Part shown: piece by piece, positions 7,514 through 12,577 of the stretch
Position numbering within the stretch: the first letter of the stretch is position 1
Layout of the letters: every line of letters starts with the position of its first letter
Assembly (NCBI GenBank): GCA_032118015.1
Contig: JAULYE010000035.1
Coordinates: 1 to 12,577, forward strand
Source of the DNA: Casp-actino8 sp032118015
GTDB taxonomy: Bacteria > Actinomycetota > Acidimicrobiia > Acidimicrobiales > Ilumatobacteraceae
Length of the DNA stretch: 12,577 nucleotides
Direction: 5' to 3'
Notes under the pieces: generated by a model
Told to the model about the DNA's origin: nothing
Seen by the model: only the letters and a program-made list of their open reading frames with translations
The model's database searches: none
Translations under genes and position numbers: made by a program

Positions 7514-7968
7514 TGCCTGCTCAGGTTTTTCGTGCTGGGGTCGTCCTCGTCGTTCAGCGGGTGAACAAAGATGTGCTCGTTTTCGAGCGAAGTGACGTGC
7601 CAGGAGCTTGGCAACTACCTCAGGGCGGTATCGACGTTGGTGAGACTCCGGCAGAGGCAGCATGGCGAGAGCTCTTCGAAGAAACGGGTTTGGGGTCGGA
7701 TTGTGTGCGTCTTTCCTGGGAGATTCCCGAGTGGATCACGTACGAGTGGCCGGATTCGATACGGAGTGGAGCCAAACAAGGCGATGTTCGTCGCGGTCAG
7801 GTTCAACGATGGTTCATCTTCGATCTCGTCGATGAAGGAGCCTGTGTTCCGCGCCCGGACAATATCGAGTTCGTGGCGTGGAAGTGGATGTCGCGTCACG
7901 ATGTGATTCGCGTGGTGGCGGACTTTCGCCGAGACTCGTATCGGCGAGCGTTCGAACTGGTGTCTTGA
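7513..7968 (+). CDS. Nudix hydrolase, RppH/NudH (IalA)-like
   Basis: Nudix enzymes of this group hydrolyse dinucleoside polyphosphates such as Ap4A, or remove pyrophosphate from the 5' end of RNA. The 151-residue product has a complete Nudix box G(x5)E(x7)REUxEExGU at residues 38-60, with all catalytic glutamates (E44, E53, E56, E57). It is preceded by WQLPQGG as in RppH. WITYEWP (74-80), GQVQRWF (95-101), EFVAWKW and the terminal FRRDSYRRAF also match the RppH/IalA subgroup rather than MutT or MazG-like Nudix proteins. Start GTG 7513 shares one base with the aspS TAG and has AAAGGT five bases upstream (7502-7507). E. coli RppH is about 25 residues longer at the C-terminus. Ap4A is a synthetase by-product, so placement after hisS-aspS may be functional. 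The exact substrate cannot be settled from sequence. Confidence 0.88.
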   Translation: MPAQVFRAGVVLVVQRVNKDVLVFERSDVPGAWQLPQGGIDVGETPAEAAWRELFEETGLGSDCVRLSWEIPEWITYEWPDSIRSGAKQGDVRRGQVQRWFIFDLVDEGACVPRPDNIEFVAWKWMSRHDVIRVVADFRRDSYRRAFELVS

Positions 7969-7970
7969 CG

Positions 7971-9278
7971 ATGGACATGTTCTCCTCAGCCGCTGATGAG
8001 CAACTGCGTGCACGGGGCCCGCTCGCCGCCCGACTTCGTCCGCGTTCGATCGATGAGGTCATCGGACAATCTCATCTTCTCGGTGCAGGAAGACCCCTGC
8101 GTCAATTGATCGAAAAAGATCGACTGCAGAGCATCGTGTTGTGGGGCCCACCTGGCACGGGAAAGACGTCGATAGCGCTTGCGATATCGGGATCGACAGC
8201 AGCATCGTTCGAGCAACTTTCGGCCGTGACTGCAGGTGTCAAGGATGTACGAGATGTGATCGACAGAGCGCGAGAACGACTGGGAACTCACGGCCAGAGA
8301 ACAATTCTGTTCCTCGACGAGATCCATCGGTTCACAAAGGCTCAACAAGATGCTCTGTTGCCAGCTGTGGAGGACGGTTCGATCATCCTCATCGGTGCGA
8401 CCACCGAGAATCCCTATTTCCAAGTGAATGCGGCTCTCCTGTCGCGTAGCGTCTTGTTTCGTCTCGAAACTCTCGAGAAAGCTGATATCACACGACTCAT
8501 CGAGCGTGGCAGTGCGGTCTTGGCCGTCGATGTTGCTGAATCGGCAATCGAAGAGATCGTTCGGCGATCGGGTGGTGATGGGCGTCAAGCTTTGCTTGTT
8601 CTGGACATCGCCTCGGCACTCGCGCAGACAACGAATGTCACCGTCGATGACATCGATCGCGCCTGCGGATCGACTGCTCTTCGATATGGAGTTGACGATC
8701 ATTACGACGTCATCAGTGCGTTCATCAAAAGCATGCGTGGGAGCGACCCTCAGGCAACGATTCTCTATCTTGCCAGGATGATTGCTGCGGGAGAAGATCC
8801 CCGTTTCATCGCCCGAAGGATGGTGATTTTTGCGAGCGAGGACATCGGTCTTGCTGACCCTGAGGCACTTCGTACTGCCGTTGCAGCTGAACATGCTTTG
8901 GAAATCGTTGGCCTCCCGGAAGCTCAATTGAATCTGGCGCAGGCGGCGCTGTATCTGGCGACATCTCCCAAGAGCAACGCTGTCGCTCAGGCGATCTGGT
9001 CCGCGCGCGCTGACCTCGAGGATGGAATGGTGCTGGAAGTGCCTGCCCATCTGCGAGATGGGCACTATGTCGGGGCACAGAATCTTGGACATGGGGTGGG
9101 CTATCTCAATCCCCACATGGTGACAATTTCTGATTCGGAGCAGACATACCTTCCAGATTCCTTGCGGAATCGGACATGGTACGTGCCCACCAATGCCGGG
9201 TTCGAGCAGGTGATCCGGAGCAGAATGGAGTCCGGCAGGCACGATGTCGAGAATGGAGGAAACGATGACTGCGGGTGA
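7971..9278 (+). CDS. rarA: Replication-associated recombination protein A (RarA/MgsA, AAA+ ATPase)
   Basis: Clamp-loader-related AAA+ ATPase acting at stalled replication forks in the cytosol. It has 435 residues from ATG 7971 (E. coli RarA has 447). PLAARLRP and DEVIGQSHLL open the AAA domain. Walker A GPPGTGKT is at 59-66, Walker B ILFLDE at 112-117, HRFTKAQQDALLP follows, sensor 1 GATTENP is at 142-148, and the arginine-finger segment is LLSR. The C-terminal part contains the RarA tetramerisation region with FASEDIGLADPEAL and LRDGHYVGAQNLGHG. The frame is open back to GTG 7878, but that stretch overlaps the Nudix gene and lacks family similarity; ATG 7977 is a possible later start. There is no clear ribosome binding site. 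The start lies two bases after the Nudix stop, so reinitiation is likely. The end overlaps the next gene by 14 bases. Confidence 0.95.
   Translation: MDMFSSAADEQLRARGPLAARLRPRSIDEVIGQSHLLGAGRPLRQLIEKDRLQSIVLWGPPGTGKTSIALAISGSTAASFEQLSAVTAGVKDVRDVIDRARERLGTHGQRTILFLDEIHRFTKAQQDALLPAVEDGSIILIGATTENPYFQVNAALLSRSVLFRLETLEKADITRLIERGSAVLAVDVAESAIEEIVRRSGGDGRQALLVLDIASALAQTTNVTVDDIDRACGSTALRYGVDDHYDVISAFIKSMRGSDPQATILYLARMIAAGEDPRFIARRMVIFASEDIGLADPEALRTAVAAEHALEIVGLPEAQLNLAQAALYLATSPKSNAVAQAIWSARADLEDGMVLEVPAHLRDGHYVGAQNLGHGVGYLNPHMVTISDSEQTYLPDSLRNRTWYVPTNAGFEQVIRSRMESGRHDVENGGNDDCG
9044..9064 (+). other. Perfect 9-bp inverted repeat with 3-base loop inside rarA
   Basis: TGCCCATCT (9044-9052), loop GCG, AGATGGGCA (9056-9064). 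In RNA it could form a tight hairpin. No T-run follows, so it is not an intrinsic terminator. It encodes part of the conserved AHLRDGHYVG segment, so protein constraint may explain it. Confidence 0.4.
9255..9260 (+). promoter_or_regulatory. Ribosome binding site that selects the start of the DUF948-like gene
   Basis: GGAGGA four bases before ATG 9265. Earlier in-frame ATGs at 9244 and 9253 lie at or before this element and have no comparable site, so 9265 is chosen. Confidence 0.7.
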
Positions 9279-9666
9279 GTTCGCCATGATCATTGCCGTC
9301 GTTCTTCTTTCCGTCGGTTTCGCTGCATTGATGATCTCGCTGGTGCGGGTGAGGGATTCCATTGGCCTGCTCAGAGCCGAATTGGAAGCATGGCGAACAG
9401 AGATCGCCCCGCTGGTCGATGAGTTGCGTGAAACGACCGACGGCGCTCGACTCGTGATGGATGAAGCACGTCAGGATCTGGGCCGTTTCGATCGAGTTCT
9501 CGGTTCGGCTGAAGCGATCAGCGGGGCTGTGGAGGGGTCCGCGAGGGCTACTCGAGTTGCTTTGTCCACTCCCATCATTAAAGTTGCGGCATTCGCAACA
9601 GGGACGACTCGGGCTGCGCGCCGATTGCGAACAACGAAGAATGCCAAGGATCGGACAAGACGATGA
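9265..9666 (+). CDS. DUF948-like membrane-anchored coiled-coil protein
   Basis: Function unknown. The 133-residue product has an N-terminal hydrophobic segment (about residues 6-27, ending before RVRDS) with almost no residues ahead of it. An amphipathic helical region follows (RAELEAWRTEIAPLVDELRETTDGARLVMDEARQDLG, described by its ends R37 to G74), rich in E, L, R and A with coiled-coil character. Then come a glycine/alanine-rich second half and a basic tail (KNAKDRTRR). This layout, and the position right after rarA, resemble the DUF948 proteins of actinobacteria, recalled from family knowledge and not searched. The gene overlaps rarA by 14 bases and the next gene by four (ATGA), so all three are probably co-translated. 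Possible roles are envelope or cell-surface structure; nothing in the sequence shows catalysis. Confidence 0.82.
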   Translation: MTAGEFAMIIAVVLLSVGFAALMISLVRVRDSIGLLRAELEAWRTEIAPLVDELRETTDGARLVMDEARQDLGRFDRVLGSAEAISGAVEGSARATRVALSTPIIKVAAFATGTTRAARRLRTTKNAKDRTRR

Positions 9667-9953
9667 TGAAACGATTGACCTGGTTCGTGACCGGACTCGT
9701 CGCTGGAGCCGGCTCGGTGCTGCTCATCGGTCGTCGGATCAAAAGGCGCGTTGCGGATCTGACCCCTGTGCGAATGGCTGAACGGGCGGTGGATCGAACG
9801 AGGACCTCGTTTGGACGCGTGAAGGAAGCATTCGGGGATGGTCGATCAGCAATGGCTGAGCGAGAAACCGAATTGCGCCACCGCTATTTGAACGATGACA
9901 CGCCTGCTCGACAAGGATCGATTGACGAGCCCACTGTGCGCCAAAAGCGATGA
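9663..9953 (+). CDS. Small membrane-anchored protein, DUF6167-like
   Basis: Function unknown. The 96-residue product opens with MKR, then a hydrophobic segment with small residues (WFVTGLVAGAGSVLLIG, residues 7-23), then a strongly basic RRIKRRV patch, LTPVRMAERA, and a hydrophilic helical region with GDGRSAMAEREtelR near residues 59-72. The pattern (short anchor, basic stretch, LTP, then AMAERE) resembles the DUF6167 proteins that follow DUF948 proteins in actinobacteria; this is from memory. The start codon overlaps the preceding stop, and a second ATG follows immediately at 9666. The stop overlaps the glcD ATG. In many actinobacteria the next gene is alaS (from memory); here it is glcD. 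Confidence 0.75.
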   Translation: MMKRLTWFVTGLVAGAGSVLLIGRRIKRRVADLTPVRMAERAVDRTRTSFGRVKEAFGDGRSAMAERETELRHRYLNDDTPARQGSIDEPTVRQKR

Positions 9954-11371
9954 CCCGGCGCCTCCGCCGAGCCTTGGAGCGGGTCGTGCCCGCATCACGG
10001 GTACACGATTCCGATGTAGAGCGAGATCTGTACGGTCGAGATGCGTCCAATATTGCCGGTCGAGCGGCGGCTGTGTGTTTCCCCACATCTGCTGAAGAGG
10101 TACGCGGCATTGTGGATGTGTGCCGAACCTTCGGAGTTCCTTTCGTTCCACGTGGTTCAGGAACAGGTCTTGCCGGCGGTGCAGTCCCACCTCCAGGCGG
10201 GGTGGTCATCTCGCTGTCGAAGATGAATCGGATCCTCTCGATCGACGTGGTCAATCGTCTGGCCTGGGTCGAGCCAGGGGTGCTGAACCTGGATGTGACC
10301 CGAGCCGTCAGTGAACATGGGCTGTATTTCGCCCCTGACCCCAGCAGTCAGCAGAGTTGTTCCATCGGCGGAAACGTGGCGAACAACTCTGGTGGGCCGC
10401 ACTGTCTGGCCGATGGCGTGACGACGAATCACATCATCGGCCTGGAGGTTGTTCTCTCTGACGGTTCATTGGTGACGTTGTCCGGTGAATGCGCTGAGGC
10501 ACCCGGATTCGACCTGCGTGGCTGTTTCATCGGCAGCGAGGGAATGTTCGGTTTGACCACCAAGATCTGTGTCCGTCTGATGCGCGATGCTCCTTCGGTT
10601 CAGACTCTGCTCATGGATTTCTCCACTGTGCAGGCAGGAGCAGACACGGTGAGTGCTGTGATCGCCGCGGGGATCGTGCCGGCAGCCATGGAGATGATGG
10701 ATCAACTGTGTCTGCAGGCAGTCGAGGATTTCGTACACGCTGATCTTCCGGTACATTCTGCGTGCGCATTGCTCATCGAAGTTGCTGGCGGAATGCATGA
10801 AACTACGTTTCAATCCGATCTCGTGCGTCGGATCGGCACGGAGCACGGGGCGTTGACGATCCGAGTTGCCGCTGACGAAGCTGAACGAGCTTTGTTGTGG
10901 AAAGCCAGAAAGAACGCATTCGGGGCGATCGCTCGGATAAAGCCCAACTACTACCTGCACGACACTGTCGTTCCGCGTTCTCGTTTGACTGAGGTTCTCG
11001 ACCAGGTCTATGCGATAGCAAACGAATTCGATCTACAGGTCCTCAATGTCTTCCATGCGGGTGATGGAAACCTGCACCCATTGTTGATCTTCGACAAGCG
11101 TGAGCCGGGTGTGATGGATCGTGTTCACGCAGCAGGGGAGCGCATCGTTGCCGCGAGCATTGCTGCTGGGGGCGTGCTCTCGGGAGAGCATGGCATCGGT
11201 ATCGAGAAGCGGGATTTGATGCCCCTCATGTTCTCTGAATCCGATCTTGCTGCTCAAGGCGCTGTTCGCGACGCCTTCGATCCTTTCGGTTTGGCCAATC
11301 CGGACAAGGTTCTTCCGAAAGGTTCCTCCTGCGGTGACCCTGTGTCCATGGGGGATGGCGTGTGGATCTGA
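9950..11371 (+). CDS. glcD: Glycolate oxidase FAD-binding subunit GlcD
   Basis: Flavoprotein subunit that oxidises glycolate to glyoxylate together with GlcE and GlcF, delivering electrons to the respiratory chain. The 473-residue product has an N-terminal FAD_binding_4 domain: PRGSGTGLAGGA at 67-78, PDPSSQQSCSIGGNVANNSGG at 129-149, FIGSEGMFGL at 193-202. The C-terminal FAD-oxidase domain has YYLHDTVVPR (334-343), HAGDGNLHP with H369 and H376, SGEHGIG with H414 (411-417), and the closing DPFGLANPDKVLP. Lactate dehydrogenases of the same superfamily (DLD-type) look similar, but adjacent glcE and glcF make the glycolate enzyme most likely. ATG 9950 overlaps the upstream stop (ATGA). Only AAAAG precedes it, so expression may depend on coupling. 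The end overlaps glcE by ten bases. Confidence 0.93.
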   Translation: MTRRLRRALERVVPASRVHDSDVERDLYGRDASNIAGRAAAVCFPTSAEEVRGIVDVCRTFGVPFVPRGSGTGLAGGAVPPPGGVVISLSKMNRILSIDVVNRLAWVEPGVLNLDVTRAVSEHGLYFAPDPSSQQSCSIGGNVANNSGGPHCLADGVTTNHIIGLEVVLSDGSLVTLSGECAEAPGFDLRGCFIGSEGMFGLTTKICVRLMRDAPSVQTLLMDFSTVQAGADTVSAVIAAGIVPAAMEMMDQLCLQAVEDFVHADLPVHSACALLIEVAGGMHETTFQSDLVRRIGTEHGALTIRVAADEAERALLWKARKNAFGAIARIKPNYYLHDTVVPRSRLTEVLDQVYAIANEFDLQVLNVFHAGDGNLHPLLIFDKREPGVMDRVHAAGERIVAASIAAGGVLSGEHGIGIEKRDLMPLMFSESDLAAQGAVRDAFDPFGLANPDKVLPKGSSCGDPVSMGDGVWI

Positions 11372-12321
11372 GCACGGCAGATTTGGGTGAAAGGCTCCGC
11401 CAGAATCTGACGGAGCCGGTGTGGATTGCCGGTCGAGGGACGCGTCGTCCTTGCCCGCGGCCCATGACCACTGTGTCGGCCCCATCGGGAATTCTGTCCC
11501 TCGTGCCCGATGAGATGACCGTCTCGTGTGGAGCGGGTACGCCAGTGGACGCATTGATGGAAGAACTTGCCCATCATGGCCAGTACGTGAATCTGCCGGT
11601 GAAACCGCTCGACTCAGGGACTGTTGGGGGAGCATTGGCTGTAGGGGAAGGCGATGTCCATCGCCTTGGCAGGGGATCGGTTCGCGATGTTCTTCTCCAG
11701 TCCGTCGTCGTTCGCTCTTCGGGCGAGATATTCGTTGCTGGTGGTCCTACGGTCAAGAATGTGAGTGGATTCGATCTGTGTCGTCTGCTCGTAGGGTCCT
11801 GTGGTCGCCTGGGAATCCTGGCCGAGGTCATCTTGCGTACGCGACCCAAGCCGTTGGCCAAACGATGGTTGCGGATCGAGGCTTGTGAGTGGGACACGGT
11901 GTCGACGATCAGTCGGCAGGTTCACCGTCCATCGGCGTTGCTGTGGTCGGGCACTCACGCACATCTGTGCCTCGAGGGGCACCCACTGGATATCTCTGAG
12001 ACGGCCCGACATTTGACAGTGCACCTCGCGCGTCCGGTGATTGAAGAAGAGCCCGATCTCGCATCCTTTCCTCATCGCTGGGTACGTCAGCCTTCGGACA
12101 TCCCCAACATCGTGGGATCCAATCCTGGATCATGTTTGGCAGAAGTGGGAACAGGGGTCATCCATCATCGCCAACCAGATACCAACCAAAGGGTTGATCA
12201 GTCGATTCTCGTCATCGAAAAGCGTCTTCTTGTGACTTTCGATCCCAGTGACCGACTCAATGGAGGTACATCGGTCTGGGGACACGGACATGTGCATGCC
12301 GATGTTTCCGGAGCTTCGTGA
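11362..12321 (+). CDS. glcE: Glycolate oxidase FAD-binding subunit GlcE
   Basis: Second flavin-binding subunit of glycolate oxidase. The 319-residue product is slightly shorter than E. coli GlcE (~350). The FAD fold shows WIAGRGT (21-27), PDEMTVSCGAGTPVDAL (49-65), DSGTVGGALA (84-93), GRGSVRDVLL (103-112) and KNVSGFDLCRLLVGSCGRLG (132-151), matching the GSVRD and KNVAGYDLSRLMVGS motifs of the family. GTG 11362 overlaps glcD by ten bases and has GGGGGA six bases upstream (11350-11355). The C-terminal FDPSDRLNGG corresponds to the family's FDPxxxxNPGR ending but lacks the P and R. A unique tail (TSVWGHGHVHADVSGAS) follows. This may be lineage divergence or a small end-of-gene change. Confidence 0.88.
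   Translation: MDLSTADLGERLRQNLTEPVWIAGRGTRRPCPRPMTTVSAPSGILSLVPDEMTVSCGAGTPVDALMEELAHHGQYVNLPVKPLDSGTVGGALAVGEGDVHRLGRGSVRDVLLQSVVVRSSGEIFVAGGPTVKNVSGFDLCRLLVGSCGRLGILAEVILRTRPKPLAKRWLRIEACEWDTVSTISRQVHRPSALLWSGTHAHLCLEGHPLDISETARHLTVHLARPVIEEEPDLASFPHRWVRQPSDIPNIVGSNPGSCLAEVGTGVIHHRQPDTNQRVDQSILVIEKRLLVTFDPSDRLNGGTSVWGHGHVHADVSGAS
11648..11667 (+). other. 20-base near-perfect palindrome inside glcE
   Basis: AAGGCGATG (11648-11656) and CATCGCCTT (11659-11667) are exact reverse complements around a two-base centre. It could bind a dimeric regulator, or form an 8-bp hairpin with a GTCC loop. It lies in coding sequence (residues EGDVHRLG), about 290 bases inside glcE. Function is unknown; it may be chance. 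Confidence 0.4.
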
Positions 12322-12360
12322 TGCTTGGCGTGACCGGGGATCGCCATTTCGTCAGCAGAC

Positions 12361-12366
12361 AGGGAG
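12361..12366 (+). promoter_or_regulatory. Ribosome binding site of glcF
   Basis: AGGGAG seven bases before the GTG at 12374, in the 52-base space after glcE. It is the main reason for choosing that start over in-frame ATGs at 12260, 12290, 12296, 12302 and 12398. Confidence 0.6.
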
Positions 12367-12373
12367 TGAACTC

Positions 12374-12577
12374 GTGAGACCGATACCGTCGCCGACAATG
12401 AAAGCAACAGACAAAAGTCTCCAAGACGATGTCGCGATGTGCGTCGGATGTGGCTTGTGTCTGCCCCATTGTCCGACCTTTCGCGTGACGAGCGAAGAGT
12501 CCCATTCACCGCGCGGCAGAATTGCTCTGATCAGGTCTTCGATGGACGAAGAGAAGACTCCTACTGCCGTACGTCAT
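12374..12577 (+). CDS. glcF: Glycolate oxidase iron-sulfur subunit GlcF, N-terminal part (3' truncated by window)
   Basis: Iron-sulfur subunit passing electrons from GlcD/GlcE to the membrane. Sixty-eight codons are present, open to the window edge. The first 4Fe-4S site is visible as C23-x2-C26-G-L-C29-x3-C33-P, followed by TFRVTSEE and SPRGRI, the usual GlcF continuation (E. coli: CPTYQL...GPRGRI). The second cluster and the cysteine-rich CCG domains should lie beyond the window. GTG 12374 gives about 22 residues before the first cysteine, matching the family. The frame is open upstream to about 12236 with several ATGs overlapping glcE, so a longer N-terminus is possible. glcD-glcE-glcF is the canonical operon order. 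Confidence 0.88.
   Translation, partial: MRPIPSPTMKATDKSLQDDVAMCVGCGLCLPHCPTFRVTSEESHSPRGRIALIRSSMDEEKTPTAVRH

Noticed and set aside
7878..7970. GTG 7878 as the rarA start
   Set aside because: It lies inside the Nudix gene, and the added 31 residues have no RarA similarity; MDMF at 7971 precedes the standard PLAARLRP opening.
7986..9362. 458-codon open reading frame on the minus strand opposite rarA
   Set aside because: It is in exact codon register with rarA, whose codon use avoids TTA, CTA and TCA. The translation is rich in Cys, Ser, Arg and His with no recognisable motif, while rarA is an unmistakable conserved gene.
1..12577. CRISPR array, insertion sequence, tRNA gene or phage island
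   Set aside because: No spaced direct repeats, no transposase or integrase motifs, no tRNA cloverleaf noticed, and no change in base or codon character along the window.

Overview
This is a gene-dense chromosomal segment from a bacterium. Every gene lies on the + strand, and 12 of the 13 genes are housekeeping or central-metabolism genes of recognisable families. The order secD-secF-apt-rel-hisS-aspS...rarA followed by two small membrane-anchored proteins is the arrangement known from Actinomycetota. Base composition looks moderately GC-rich (judged by eye, not counted). Together with probable leaderless promoters and a non-discriminating-type AspRS, this fits an actinobacterium. An Acidimicrobiia-like lineage is my best guess, at low to moderate confidence. 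I see no mobile elements, CRISPR array, tRNA, rRNA or prophage genes.

Layout. Positions 1-2133: the end of secD, then secF and apt (protein export and adenine salvage), chained by 4-base stop/start overlaps. Positions 2134-2202: a 69-base gap holding a probable promoter. Positions 2203-4434: the bifunctional (p)ppGpp synthetase/hydrolase Rel. Positions 4435-4487: a 53-base gap with a second probable promoter. Positions 4488-9953: a run with no real spacing, hisS, aspS, an RppH/IalA-like Nudix hydrolase, the AAA+ ATPase gene rarA, a DUF948-like membrane/coiled-coil protein and a small DUF6167-like membrane protein. Positions 9950-12577: glcD, glcE and the start of glcF (glycolate oxidase), again coupled by overlaps. 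The window cuts both secD (5' end missing) and glcF (3' end missing). No stretch longer than about 70 bases lacks a gene.

How the genes work together. SecD and SecF form the membrane complex that assists Sec-dependent secretion. Apt makes AMP from adenine. Rel senses uncharged tRNA and makes or degrades (p)ppGpp. HisRS and AspRS charge tRNAs, and AspRS carries the residue signature of enzymes that also charge tRNA-Asn with aspartate, which would require the GatCAB amidotransferase. The Nudix enzyme probably removes dinucleoside polyphosphates or RNA 5' pyrophosphate. RarA acts at stalled replication forks. GlcDEF oxidises glycolate to glyoxylate, suggesting use of algal or photorespiratory glycolate.

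I did not find a clearly novel multi-gene system. The best leads are two likely leaderless transcripts (rel and hisS), the non-discriminating AspRS signature, the uncharacterised DUF948/DUF6167 pair translationally coupled to rarA, and the direct attachment of glcDEF to this housekeeping run.
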